Under the pieces are notes generated by a model. The model searched no databases. It worked only from the letters and a program-made list of their open reading frames with translations, and was not told the DNA's origin. Source: Streptomyces sp. NBC_01267 (lineage in GTDB: Bacteria > Actinomycetota > Actinomycetes > Streptomycetales > Streptomycetaceae). Taken from it: a DNA stretch of 64,000 nt. A program made the position numbers and the translations under genes. Below are positions 30,005 through 38,652 of this stretch, in pieces. The stretch covers positions 7,671,001 through 7,735,000 of the forward strand of contig NZ_CP108455.1 in NCBI RefSeq assembly GCF_036241575.1, given 5' to 3'. How positions within the stretch are numbered: position 1 is the first letter of the stretch; each line of letters opens with the position of its first letter.

Positions 30005-30627
30005 GCGGCAAGCACCTCCCGCACGGCGTCGGCGGTCCCGGCCGCGTCCGGCTGTTCCCCGATCATGGTGACCGGTAGCCCCCGTATCTCCTCCAGCATC
30101 AGTTTGCGGAGGTCCGTCTGGTAGTTCTCGAAGGCGAACCACTCGGGGCTCTCGCCGTAGTGCTCCAGAGAGTTGAGACGCCGTCCGCCGTCCGAGCGGC
30201 GCCAGGCGGACTCCGGGGAAACGTCCAGATAGATCACGGCGCTCGGTCGGGGGAAGGCACGCCACCAGCCGTACAGGGGGTGGTCCTTGAGGCCGGCCAG
30301 CCGGCACTTCGCGAGGATCTTGTAGTAGTAGGAGTCCACCAGCAGCGGTGTGCCGGGATCCGCGCGCTCCACCTGGTCCCGCAGGTGCACGACCGCTGTC
30401 TGCAGCAGACTTGCGAGGAACTCGGCCGAGTAGGCCTTTCCGAGTTCCGGCAGGACGTCCTCGACCACATTGCGGCGCAGCCGGGCGATCAACTGGTGTT
30501 CGGCACCGACGCGTTCACTGTCGGTCGACAGCGTCTGCCAGCCAGGCAGGGCGGCCGAGAGTTCCGCCATGACGGAGGACTTCCCGGCATAGTCGGGCCC
30601 CAGCAGTACAACGAGTTGACGGTCCAT
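30001..30627 (-). CDS. Thymidylate-kinase-like P-loop kinase, first gene of the GH3 operon
   Basis: 208 aa from ATG 30627, chosen over ATG 30630 because GAGGGAG is then 7 bases upstream. Walker A is L-L-G-P-D-Y-A-G-K-S-S. L-L-V-D-S-Y-Y-Y-K then stands where dTMP kinases have D-R-Y, and a lid-like A-W-R-R-S-D-G-G-R-R-L follows. It differs from housekeeping Tmk (F-E-G-x-D-G-x-G-K-S/T), so it probably phosphorylates a different small molecule. It leads an operon of five genes joined by 4-base overlaps at most junctions. Confidence 0.75.
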   Translation of the reverse strand: MDRQLVVLLGPDYAGKSSVMAELSAALPGWQTLSTDSERVGAEHQLIARLRRNVVEDVLPELGKAYSAEFLASLLQTAVVHLRDQVERADPGTPLLVDSYYYKILAKCRLAGLKDHPLYGWWRAFPRPSAVIYLDVSPESAWRRSDGGRRLNSLEHYGESPEWFAFENYQTDLRKLMLEEIRGLPVTMIGEQPDAAGTADAVREVLAA

Positions 30628-30799
30628 CATGACACTCCCTCGATTTCCGCGCGCTCGGTCGGTGACCCGCTGGACAACCGGGCACGACCAGGTGAAACCC
30701 GCGCCACCACTGAAGCCGATGGCAATCGCGTCCGCCTTGAGTGCGTCCTGCACGTTCGTCGGACAGTGGAGATCAATCGTCTCGGGCCGTGGTGGAGAG

Positions 30800-31022
30800 A
30801 GCCTGGTGCGGCTGCAACGATTTCGGGACTCGGCGTCCTCGGTGCCGGGCTCGGCCCTGTGGACCACGACGCGCAGGCCGCTGCCCGCGACCCAGTACGT
30901 CGCCGTCCAGCGTCAAGGCGCCCACCTGCGGATGGCCGATGGTCTTGGGCTGCGCCCCGGCCGGGATGCCGGCCAGGCAGCGCCGGCTCCTCCCGGCGCA
31001 GCCCGGCCGCACACCGATGGCT
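30800..31022 (-). pseudogene. Frameshifted C-terminal remnant of an MmyB-type XRE regulator
   Basis: Reading leftward, one frame gives A-Q-P-K-T-I-G-H-P-Q-V-G-A-L-T-L-D-G-D-V-L, the final beta segment of MmyB-like ligand-binding domains. The sequence resumes in another frame as V-A-G-S-G-L-R-V-V-V-H-R-A-E-P-G-T-E-D-A-E-S, the expected continuation. About two bases seem to be missing near 30895. No helix-turn-helix part is found upstream. Such regulators commonly sit divergent to an SDR gene, and the neighbour here is a damaged SDR. Both halves of a regulator/SDR pair have decayed. Confidence 0.55.
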
Positions 31023-31052
31023 GACCGCGCGGCTGCGCCGCATCGTGGAGAC

Positions 31053-31451
31053 ATGACAACAACACTGATCACCGGAGCGAACAAGGGCCTCGGTTACGAG
31101 ACCGCCCGTCGGCTCGTCGCCGTGGGCCACACCGTCTACATCGGAAGCAGGGATGCCGGACGCGGGCGCCGGGCCGCCGAGCAGCTGGGTGCGCGGGTGG
31201 TCCGGCTCGATGTCACCGACGACGCCTCCGTGCAGGCGGCGGCCGAGGCCGTGGCGGCCGACGGAGGGCTGGACGTACTGGTCAACAACGCAGCGGGCAT
31301 CGAGCCCGGTTTCACCAAGACCGACCTGAACCGGAACACCGGCATGCAGACCGTCGGTCAGGGCGCCGAGATCATCGTCCGCATGGCGCAGGTGCGCCCC
31401 GACGGTCCCACCGGTGGCTACTTCGACGTCGCGGGACTTCTTCCCTGGTGA
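31053..31451 (+). pseudogene. Short-chain dehydrogenase with large in-frame internal deletion
   Basis: 132 codons from ATG 31053 with GGAG just upstream. The N-terminal half is a normal SDR Rossmann fold: T-G-A-N-K-G-L-G-Y-E, R-L-D-V-T-D-D-A-S and D-V-L-V-N-N-A-A-G. It then jumps to K-T-D-L-N-R-N-T-G and G-P-T-G-G-Y-F-D-V-A-G-L-L-P-W. Compared with the intact SDR at 46.8-47.6 kb, about 110 residues are missing, including the catalytic Ser and the Y-x-x-x-K pair. The frame is kept, so a short protein could be made but cannot be an active SDR. Confidence 0.75.
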
Positions 31452-31632
31452 GAGAGGGACGGCAGGCGGAGGACGCCGGCCCGGTACGGGGACGGGCGCC
31501 CGTGGCGGCCGGGTGAACACCGTGCCCAACACGCCGTGATCGAGACGGTCATTGCCAGGGGGTATCGCCGCGCAGCGGGCCGATGAGCGACTGCTTCTCG
31601 TGGCGCACCGGCCGGGCCGGGTCGTTGGCCGG

Positions 31633-32214
31633 TCAGGCCTGGGAGGCCGCTTCGGCGGCCCGCTCGATCGTCGCGCGCCGTTCTTCCCGGAATGCCGCCT
31701 CACGCTGCGGATCTGAGTGTTCCGCTGCTGCCTCCGTGGTGCCGTCGAGCTGCTCGCGCAGGATGTCGGCGTGTCCTGCGTGCCGACTGGTCTCGGTGAG
31801 CACGTGGACCAGGATGTTGAACAGCTTCACGTCAGGGCGTGGCCACCAGGGCACGTGACCGGGGGAGTCGATGGCGAGCGCAGTGATCGTCACGTCCGAG
31901 TGCTCCCACACGCGGCGGTAACGGCCGATGATCTCCTCGCGCGTCTCGTCCTTGGTCGCCCACAGGTCGGCGCCGCGCTGGGCGACGTCGTCCCATCGGG
32001 GCAGGGGCTCGGGGAACGGGCGGCCGAAGACCTCGCCGAAGTACCTGGACTCCCAGACCGACAGGTGCTTGACCAGGCCGAGAAGGTTCGTTCCCGTCAC
32101 GGTCAGGGGGCGACGGATGTCATATTCGGGCAACCCGTCGAGCTTCCGCAGTATCGCCTCGCGGGCTTCCCGCAGGTCGCCGTGCAGGTATTCCTTCGCG
32201 AATTCATCGATCAT
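31633..32214 (-). CDS. DinB family protein (DUF664)
   Basis: 193 aa from ATG 32214. The helical bundle carries L-T-V-T-G-T-N-L-L-G-L-V-K-H-L-S-V-W-E-S-R-Y-F-G and later L-V-H-V-L-T-E-T-S-R-H-A-G-H-A-D-I-L-R-E. The two histidine-bearing helices form the metal site of the DinB/YfiT fold. Actinobacterial members are often mycothiol-dependent transferases, but the substrate is unknown. The C-terminal tail is Glu/Ala/Arg-rich. Confidence 0.85.
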   Translation of the reverse strand: MIDEFAKEYLHGDLREAREAILRKLDGLPEYDIRRPLTVTGTNLLGLVKHLSVWESRYFGEVFGRPFPEPLPRWDDVAQRGADLWATKDETREEIIGRYRRVWEHSDVTITALAIDSPGHVPWWPRPDVKLFNILVHVLTETSRHAGHADILREQLDGTTEAAAEHSDPQREAAFREERRATIERAAEAASQA

Positions 32215-32552
32215 GGGCCATGAGCCTGCCACGCGCCGTCGGTGGTCGCGTGTCCGGGCTCAGCTCAGCCGCACATGGCACCGGCCAGAGCGGCATGCAC
32301 GTTCTGGCCTCTCGCCGAGCCCGGTCACGCTGGTTCCACCAACGCCCCTCGCTCGTATCCGCCCGTCACCATTTCTCGTTCCGCTCCGGCGTGTTGGTGA
32401 CCTTGTGCCGTCGCCATCGGCGAGCACTCAATTACGCTCTCGACACCCTTGACAGCGTTGCCTAGGATCACGGGCACGGCATCGCGTGTCGGTCACCGAC
32501 CGGGTGAGGCATGGAGGTGCCCGTGAGACTGCCTTACGGAGGCATTCCACGC
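32215..32552. other. Intergenic region between divergent DinB and VOC genes
   Basis: About 340 bases, less GC-rich towards the right. TTGACA (32449-32454) and TAGGAT (32463-32468) are only 8 bp apart. TCGACA (32440-32445) with TAGGAT gives a proper 17-bp spacing and may be the VOC promoter. No gene seen. Confidence 0.35.
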
Positions 32553-32960
32553 ATGTCAGTCGAGCTGAATCACACCATCATCCATGCCCGGGACAACCGG
32601 GAGTCGGCCGCGTTCCTGGCGCATGTACTGGGACTTGAGGTCGGGGCCGAGTGGGGCCCGTTCATTCCCGTCGCCACCAGTAACGGCGTCACCCTGGACT
32701 TCGCCACCGTCCCGGCGGAGTCGATCACCATGCAGCACTACGCCTTCCTCATCTCCGACGAGGAGTTCGACGCGGCCTTCGCCCGTATCGAGCAGGCCGG
32801 GATCACGTACTACGCCGATCCCCGTCGGAAGCAGCCGGGAGAGATCAACCACCACCACGGCGGGCGCGGCCTGTACTTCATGGACCCGGCCGGGCACGGG
32901 ATGGAGATCATCACCCGTCCGTACGGAAACCACCTCACGGAAACCACGAGCAGTAGCTGA
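32553..32960 (+). CDS. VOC family (glyoxalase-like) protein
   Basis: 135 aa from ATG 32553, chosen over the upstream in-frame ATG 32511 because the fold begins at once with V-E-L-N-H-T-I-I-H-A-R-D-N. Paired beta-alpha-beta-beta-beta modules follow. Candidate metal ligands are the first His (N-H-T), H-Y-A-F-L-I and the final E of H-G-M-E-I-I-T-R-P. The H-H-H-G-G-R-G-L-Y-F-M-D-P-A-G-H segment is typical. Substrate unknown. Confidence 0.85.
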   Translation: MSVELNHTIIHARDNRESAAFLAHVLGLEVGAEWGPFIPVATSNGVTLDFATVPAESITMQHYAFLISDEEFDAAFARIEQAGITYYADPRRKQPGEINHHHGGRGLYFMDPAGHGMEIITRPYGNHLTETTSSS

Positions 32961-33004
32961 CGGCTTGGTGAAGTGGCGACCGGCCGGGACAGGTGGGGGA
33001 TTCC

Positions 33005-33391
33005 TCAAACCAGGGTGGAGATGCAGAACGGGTGCCCTGCGGGGTCCAGCAGGACCCGCCACCGGTCGGGCTCCGGCTGGGCCGCAGGTTCGACGGCCCC
33101 CAGCGCGAGCAGCCGGGCCTGGGCGGCATCCAAGTCGTCGACGCCCATCTCCAGGTGAGCCTGCTTCTCCTGCGAAGGGTCCGGCCAGGTGGGACGCCGG
33201 TAGTCGGCCAGCCGGTTGAATCCCAGTCCGGCTGATCCCTCCTGGCCGAGCAGGACGAAGTCGTCGGTGGAGAAGGCAATGGGCAGGCCAAGGGCTTCGC
33301 CGTAGAAGCGGGCCAGTTCGGCGGGGTCCGGGCAGTCGAAGGTGACGGCCGAGTAGCGGATCGCGGGTGCGGATGTGTTTCCAGTGCTCAT
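33005..33391 (-). CDS. VOC family protein (glyoxalase/bleomycin-resistance-like)
   Basis: 128 aa from ATG 33391. Two VOC modules: F-D-C-P-D-P-A-E-L-A-R-F-Y-G-E-A-L-G-L-P-I near the start, and H-L-E-M-G-V-D-D-L-D-A-A-Q-A-R with D-P-A-G-H-P-F-C-I in the second. It is divergent from the WYL regulator gene (64 bases apart) and may be its target, a common arrangement in Streptomyces. Substrate unknown. Confidence 0.85.
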   Translation of the reverse strand: MSTGNTSAPAIRYSAVTFDCPDPAELARFYGEALGLPIAFSTDDFVLLGQEGSAGLGFNRLADYRRPTWPDPSQEKQAHLEMGVDDLDAAQARLLALGAVEPAAQPEPDRWRVLLDPAGHPFCISTLV

Positions 33392-33454
33392 GGAAGAGAA
33401 GCTACGACGTGACCAGGACAGGTCCGGTCCTGGTCATGCGGGAGACTTCGGAGT

Positions 33455-34459
33455 GTGAACAGCACTTCCGTCCGCCTGCTGCGACTGGTCTCCCTGCTGT
33501 CCGCGCGGCCGTCGTGGACCTGCGGCGAACTGGCCGACCGGACGGCGGTCACCGAGCGCACGGTACGGCGGGACATCGCGAGACTCCGGGAACTCGGCTA
33601 CGGAGTCGAGTCCGACCCCGGACCGTGGGGCGGCTACCGCCTCAGAGCCGGGGCCAGGGTACCGCCATTGATCCTCGATGACGAAGAGGCGCTCGCTGTG
33701 GCCGTCGGGCTGCGCGAGGCCGCGCTCAGCGGCGTGCTCGGTGGTGACCAGGCCGCGCTGTCGGCGCTGCTGAAACTGCGGCAGGTCCTTCCACCGCGGA
33801 TCGCGGACCGACTGGGTGAGATGGACGCCGCCTTCGTGCACACCCCAAGGCCCGACGAGCCGCAGGTCGCGCCCGGCATGCTGCTGGAACTGGCCACCGC
33901 GTGCCGCCGGAGCGAGCGCGCCTCCCTCTCGTACCGCGACCGGGAGGGGAAGGCCACCACCCGTGAGGTCGATCCGTACCGCCTCGTACACACAGGGCGC
34001 CGCTGGTACTTCGTCGCCCAGGACGTGGCACGGTGCGAGTGGCGGACGTTCCGCGCCGACCGGGTGACTCGGATACGGCCGACCGGACACCGGGTGGAAC
34101 TCCGCGACCCGCCCGATCCGGTCCTGCTCGTCTCCCGGTCCATCGCGAGCGGCGTCTACACGCTCTGTGCGACCGTCCGGTTCCCGTTGCCCATGGACGA
34201 GGCGCTGCGGCTGGTCCCGCCGACGGTCGGCACCCATCGCCCGGAGAGCCCCGACGCCACCGTCGTCGAGATCGGTGGTCCTGACGCGGAAGGGCTCGCC
34301 GGATACCTGCTCAGCCTGGCCACCCCGCTACGGGTGCTGTCCCCGGACGACGTACGGGAGGCATTGCTGCGCCGTACCCGGGAGCTCGTCACGGACAACG
34401 AGAGCGGCGGCGGAACGACGTCGAATCCCGTCCACCGGAACCGACTTGTAGGCGAGTGA
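33455..34459 (+). CDS. WYL-domain helix-turn-helix regulator
   Basis: 334 aa from GTG 33455. The N-terminal DeoR-like helix-turn-helix has R-T-V-R-R-D-I-A-R-L-R-E-L-G-Y-G-V-E-S-D. After P-P-L-I-L-D-D-E-E-A-L-A-V-A-V comes the WYL domain (S-L-S-Y-R-D-R-E-G ... D-P-Y-R-L-V-H-T-G-R-R-W-Y-F-V-A) and a C-terminal WCX-like domain. Members sense nucleic acid or small ligands and often repress the adjacent divergent gene, here the VOC gene at 33005-33391. Confidence 0.9.
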   Translation: MNSTSVRLLRLVSLLSARPSWTCGELADRTAVTERTVRRDIARLRELGYGVESDPGPWGGYRLRAGARVPPLILDDEEALAVAVGLREAALSGVLGGDQAALSALLKLRQVLPPRIADRLGEMDAAFVHTPRPDEPQVAPGMLLELATACRRSERASLSYRDREGKATTREVDPYRLVHTGRRWYFVAQDVARCEWRTFRADRVTRIRPTGHRVELRDPPDPVLLVSRSIASGVYTLCATVRFPLPMDEALRLVPPTVGTHRPESPDATVVEIGGPDAEGLAGYLLSLATPLRVLSPDDVREALLRRTRELVTDNESGGGTTSNPVHRNRLVGE

Positions 34460-34752
34460 CGTCTGCGGGAGGGCGTCCGCGAGGTCAGGAGCGCAGGTGT
34501 GAAGTACACGCTGATCGCCGTGCCCCTGCATCACGGCGTTGCGCTCCTCTTCCGTCAGCGCGCCGGTCTCGACATCGGCGCGAAAGATTCATTCCCATCC
34601 GGGATCAACGGCGGAACGGGCGCTCCGGACCTGCGACGGTTGCGGGCTTGCTGCTGTCCTCCTGGCCGGTTCGCTCACGGCGACTGATCCAGGGCGGTAT
34701 GAAAGAGCCGACTGCCCGACGTACGAAATCGTGCAAGGCCCATGGGGGACGT
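34460..34752. other. Intergenic, no gene recognised
   Basis: About 290 bases between the WYL regulator and the MFS gene. A 62-codon frame (34499-34687) starts K-Y-T-L-I-A-V-P-L but has no family features and is probably not a gene. Confidence 0.45.
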
Positions 34753-35961
34753 ATGAGACTGCTTTCCGCTTACCGGCGCCTGTTCTCGTTACCGGGATTC
34801 GGCCCGTCCCTGTTCGCCGCGGTCGCGGGAAAGCTCCAGCCCGGAATCTTTGCACTCGCTCTCCTGCTGGAGGTCAGTCACTACCGCGGCATGGGGCGGG
34901 CAGCTGCCGTCGTCTCCATGTCCGCCTTGGCCAGTGCGACCTTGCCGTTGCGCGGCAGACTCATGGACAAGTACGGCTACGCCCGGGTCATGTGTCCCGC
35001 ACTGCTGCTCTATCTGACGGCGCTGACCGGTCTCGTGCTGAACGAAGGAGCTCGCGGTTCGTTCTCCGCGACGGCGGCCTGCGCCACGGTCGCAGGGATC
35101 TCGGCCCCGCCCGTCCAGATCGTCACCCGGCTCATGTGGCGCTCGCTGGCAACAGGTGATCTGCGGACCACCGTCCTGTCACTCGATGCAGTCCTGACCG
35201 ACGTCGGCTTCGTCGCCGGTCCTACGCTCGCGGCGTTCCTGGTGACCGCCGTCGCCCCGTGGGCGGGCCTGGCAGCCTCGGCCCTGCTGAGCACGAGTGC
35301 GACGCTTCTGCTGCTCTCGCGCCACGTTCCTCAGCAACGGAATCAGCAGCCCGCCGCGCGTGACTGGATGGGACCGCTGCGCAGCGTCCCGCTCAGGCAC
35401 ACGATGACCGCGGCAGTGCTGTTCTTTCTCGCGGTCCGAGCGGTCGAACTGGCCTTCCCGGCCTGGGCCCAGGAACACAGCTCGCCCATGATGAGCGGCG
35501 TACTGCTGAGCGGCATGGCGGTCGGGAGCGTCGTAGGCGGCCTGGTCCTGGGCGCGCTGCCGCCTGTCTGGGCCGGCCGGGCCGGACTGCCGGTGACCCT
35601 GACCGCTCTGTGCTTCGGGACGCTCCTTGTCGCCGCGGCCAGTCAAGGTGGTGGGGGTCTGCTCGTGGCGGCAGCAGCGGTCATGGGCCTCGCCCTCGGC
35701 CCGACGTTCGTAGCCCTCTTCGCCACCGCGGGCGATCTGTCCCCGGCGAACATGGCAGCTGAGACGCAGTCCTGGATCAGTTCGTTCATGTCGCTCGGGG
35801 GAGCCGTGGGCGCCGCGGTCACCGGCCTGGTCTCCCGGGCGTTCGGCTCAGGGACGGTGCTCGTCGTCGCGGCTGCTTCGATGGCGGCCGCATCCGGCCT
35901 CGCCCGTTTCGGGATCAGCAAGCAGCCCGTTTCCGCCGGCGCCGACGGCCTGGACCTGTGA
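34753..35961 (+). CDS. MFS transporter
   Basis: 402 aa from ATG 34753 (GGGGGAC just upstream), with about 10-12 hydrophobic helices. After the second helix comes L-R-G-R-L-M-D-K-Y-G-Y-A-R-V-M, equivalent to the MFS loop 2-3 motif G-x-x-x-D-R-x-G-x-R. A pro-drug-exporter-like pattern G-I-S-A-P-P-V-Q occurs in helix 4. The best guess is a small-molecule exporter in the cytoplasmic membrane. It stands alone, so the substrate is unknown. Confidence 0.82.
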   Translation: MRLLSAYRRLFSLPGFGPSLFAAVAGKLQPGIFALALLLEVSHYRGMGRAAAVVSMSALASATLPLRGRLMDKYGYARVMCPALLLYLTALTGLVLNEGARGSFSATAACATVAGISAPPVQIVTRLMWRSLATGDLRTTVLSLDAVLTDVGFVAGPTLAAFLVTAVAPWAGLAASALLSTSATLLLLSRHVPQQRNQQPAARDWMGPLRSVPLRHTMTAAVLFFLAVRAVELAFPAWAQEHSSPMMSGVLLSGMAVGSVVGGLVLGALPPVWAGRAGLPVTLTALCFGTLLVAAASQGGGGLLVAAAAVMGLALGPTFVALFATAGDLSPANMAAETQSWISSFMSLGGAVGAAVTGLVSRAFGSGTVLVVAAASMAAASGLARFGISKQPVSAGADGLDL

Positions 35962-36302
35962 GGTTCCGGCAGGTGTACCCCGCGGTGACCCGGCATTGTG
36001 TCGCTCCGCCCGGTCAGGCACCACCGCTGTCCGCCCAGGCGGCTTCAGGTTGTTCCGGTGCGCCGGATGCCATGCTTCGACGCGATCCCGGGGACGGACA
36101 AGGCAAGCCGCGACAGCCACGTCAGGCCCCGGTCGTGCCCGCCGAGCGGACGGCGGGGGCCTGACATGGCACTGTTCTGGCGCGCAACGCCGGTTTCCAC
36201 TACCCCCATCGGGCCCTTGGCGACCGACGCCACGTCACGCGGCCCCCGAATCAGCCGGCCGACCTCCACCGTTTCGGTGCGGGCTGCCTACGGCGACCCG
36301 GG
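35962..36302. other. Intergenic, no gene recognised
   Basis: About 340 bases. Frames on both strands lack start signals and family features. This stretch borders the damaged region 36.3-36.9 kb. Confidence 0.4.
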
Positions 36303-36578
36303 TCAGGCTTCGCAGAACGACATGGTCCGCAGGAATCCGCCGAGGTTCTCGTCGTCGGTGCCCAGGAGGGCGTCGGCGGACCCGGGTAGGCACTCCACTC
36401 CTTCGATCTTGTACTGCGGGAAAGTCCCGAGCACGGTCGGGTGCGCCGCGAGCGTCACCCGGACCCGGCCGGCAGCCGACACGGTCACCCGCCCGGCATC
36501 GCTCACCGCGGAGTCGAACGGGCCGTCGTCACCGGCATCGGCTGCCGAACTCGCAAGGATCCGGCCGGAGTTGGTCAC
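36303..36578 (-). CDS. Hypothetical protein, possibly the 3' remnant of a larger gene
   Basis: 91 codons from GTG 36578. Codon use is typical of real genes here. The frame stays open upstream to a TAA at about 36630 and in that extension also reads like protein (T-R-H-I-S-D-I-S-V). This suggests a C-terminal piece of a bigger, beta-rich protein. The visible end is L-G-G-F-L-R-T-M-S-F-C-E-A. No start signal is convincing and no family is recognised. Confidence 0.45.
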   Translation of the reverse strand: MTNSGRILASSAADAGDDGPFDSAVSDAGRVTVSAAGRVRVTLAAHPTVLGTFPQYKIEGVECLPGSADALLGTDDENLGGFLRTMSFCEA

Positions 36579-36775
36579 CGAGATGTCGGAGATGTGCCGT
36601 GTCCCCGTGTCGGTCCGGGCGTCAGGTTATTGATCATGGCGAGCGCTTCCCAGCGACCGTTACGGCATTCGGCGGAGCGCGAAGAGGGACGCGACGGGCG
36701 TACGCCCGGCCTGCTGGACGACCACCGTGGACCAGCGGGTACTTCGCGGCCAGTCGGCCCGGTTCGGTCTCCGCA

Positions 36776-36922
36776 GTCGTGGAAACCCTCCAAGTGCGCC
36801 TGGGCATTACTGTCCCCGATGAGCTGACTGCCCGGGTACGGACCGTCGGAGACTTGCAGGAATCAGTGGTCTCCCGTCGCCCTTCCGCGGCGGACACTTC
36901 GGCCTGCAAGGAAGCCTCATGA
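36776..36922 (+). pseudogene. Acyl carrier protein remnant upstream of fabV
   Basis: The frame ending at TGA 36922 reads V-S-A-V-V-E-T-L-Q-V-R-L-G-I-T-V-P-D-E-L-T-A-R-V-R-T-V-G-D-L. That is helix II to helix IV of an acyl carrier protein (compare D-S-L-x-A-V-E-L ... L-G-I-x-I-P-D-E ... V-x-T-V-G-D-L). The D-S-L phosphopantetheine motif is lost, and the preceding helix appears only in another frame (A-R-F-G-L), implying a small deletion. The stop overlaps the fabV start (ATGA). An ACP gene was once coupled to fabV. Confidence 0.55.
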
Positions 36923-38133
36923 GTGAACGAGTCATCGCCCCTCGCAACCGCGGATTCCTGTTCCTCGACTCCCACCCGTCGGGCTGTGCGCGCCTCGTCG
37001 GAGACATGTGGGACGCCGTGCCGGCCACTGTGCCGAGTCTCGGCGCGGTGGCGCCGGTGGCGCTGGTCATCGGGTCCTCGGCCGGGTACGGGCTGGCGGC
37101 CACTGTCGCCGGGCTCGCGCATACCGGTGTCCGGGGTATCGGGGTGTGTTTCGAGAAGGGCCCCGACCGGCGTACGGGTACCGCGGGCTGGTACCGAACC
37201 GCGGCCACCGCCGAACTGGCGGCGAAGCACGACCGCGACTTCGTGTTCCTCAACGGTGATGCCTTCTCCGACGGGATGAAGGACACCGTCGCAGACCTCG
37301 TCACCGAACGGTTCGGTGGGAAGATCGACTACCTGATCTACTCCGTCGCTGCCCCGCGCCGGACCGATCCCGACACCGGCAGGAAGTACGCCTCGGTCCT
37401 CAAGCCGATAGGTGAGGCGTACCGCACCAAGTCGCTGTCGTTCGACGACAACGGGACAGCCGAGGTGGCGATCGTCGAGACCGCAGCCGCCGACGGCGAC
37501 GACATCGAGCAGACGGTCGCCGTGATGGGCGGAGCCGACTGGCGCCGGTGGATCGACCACCTCACCGGCCGCGGCCTCCTTGCCGACGGCTTCACCACGG
37601 CCGCGCTGTCGTACATCGGCTCGCCTCTCACCGCCGGGTTGTACCGGCAGGGCACCATCGGCGCGGCCAAGGCCGATCTGGAACAGACCGCCCGCGACCT
37701 CGACGAACTGCTGGCAGAGGAGTGCGGGGGCCGCGCTGTGACATCCGTGAACGGGGCCGCCGTCACCCAGTCGTCCACGGCGATCCCCGGAATCGCCCTC
37801 TACGCCGGGCTGCTGCGCGGTGTTCTCGGAGACCGCATGGTGCCCCCGATCGGCCAGCTGACCGCCCTGTGGGACCAGCTCACGGGCGCCGCTGCCCTCG
37901 ACCTGGACGACGAGGGGCGCGTACGTCTGGACACCTGGGAACTGGCCCCCGACGTGCAGGCCGAGGTCGCCGAACGCTGGCAGGCAGCCACCACCACGGA
38001 CATCGCCGGGCTCGCGGACCTCGACTGGTTCCGCGAGCAGGTCCATCAGCTGTACGGCTTCGCGGTGCCCGGCATCGACTACACCGCACCGATCGAGACC
38101 GACATCCCCTGGCCCCACCCCACCAATCCCTGA
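36919..38133 (+). CDS. fabV: FabV-type enoyl-ACP / trans-2-enoyl-CoA reductase
   Basis: 404 aa. P-R-N-R-G-F-L-F-L-D-S-H-P-S-G-C opens the protein. The NADH site is V-I-G-S-S-A-G-Y-G-L-A-A (50-61), and the catalytic Tyr-(x8)-Lys is Y242...K251 in L-Y-R-Q-G-T-I-G-A-A-K. G-K-I-D-Y-L-I-Y-S-V-A-A-P-R lies in the middle. It reduces the enoyl double bond in fatty-acid synthesis. FabV enzymes are usually resistant to FabI inhibitors such as triclosan. Streptomyces normally use FabI, so this is an accessory isozyme and may give self-protection or serve a lost pathway. Confidence 0.93.
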   Translation: MSERVIAPRNRGFLFLDSHPSGCARLVGDMWDAVPATVPSLGAVAPVALVIGSSAGYGLAATVAGLAHTGVRGIGVCFEKGPDRRTGTAGWYRTAATAELAAKHDRDFVFLNGDAFSDGMKDTVADLVTERFGGKIDYLIYSVAAPRRTDPDTGRKYASVLKPIGEAYRTKSLSFDDNGTAEVAIVETAAADGDDIEQTVAVMGGADWRRWIDHLTGRGLLADGFTTAALSYIGSPLTAGLYRQGTIGAAKADLEQTARDLDELLAEECGGRAVTSVNGAAVTQSSTAIPGIALYAGLLRGVLGDRMVPPIGQLTALWDQLTGAAALDLDDEGRVRLDTWELAPDVQAEVAERWQAATTTDIAGLADLDWFREQVHQLYGFAVPGIDYTAPIETDIPWPHPTNP

Positions 38134-38163
38134 CACCTGGCGCAGAAGCCGCATGCACGCACG

Positions 38164-38192
38164 CGGAGCCCGGCCTGCCCGGACGGGCTCCG
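38164..38192 (+). terminator. Terminator after fabV
   Basis: Perfect 9-bp stem CGGAGCCCG / CGGGCTCCG around an 11-base loop, 30 bases past the stop codon. Confidence 0.75.
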
Positions 38193-38652
38193 CCGCGAGG
38201 AACCGGCCCAGGCCTGCCCGGTCGTCGCCAGCGGGTGCGGCGGCCACGGGCGGGCCGTCGGGCGGCAGGGGCAACAGGCCGGTCGTCTCAAGGCTGTTGG
38301 GCTGTCGATGTCATGGACGCTCTCGGCGCGGTGCGGGTGCCGTTGTGCGACGGCGGGTGCGGTGGCGCCGATTCCGCCGGGCCGGGGCTGTCCGGGCCCG
38401 GCCCGCAGCGTCGCCGCGCTGGACGGGTGCCGGACCGTGGACGGCCCGCGGCGGCCTTACCGGGGATGGTGTGCCGGCCGGCCGCTGGCCCCCTCGCCGG
38501 TGGAACCCGTACGGGCATCCGCGGCCTCGCCCAGGAGTGTCCGTATCTGTGGGATCTCTGGCCTCACAGCGATGGCGCGGCGATCCGGCGAATCCGAGAC
38601 TGGAGCTGTTGCCGGAGGGACCGGCACACCGAAGGACCGGGTGATTGCGGTG
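38193..38652. other. Intergenic, no gene recognised
   Basis: About 460 bases upstream of the HD-domain gene. Open frames exist on both strands because of high GC, but none has family features. No clear promoter was identified. Confidence 0.4.

Noticed and set aside
34499..34687. A 62-aa gene before the MFS transporter
   Set aside because: There is no ribosome site or family similarity, and the second half reads as arginine/cysteine-rich noise.
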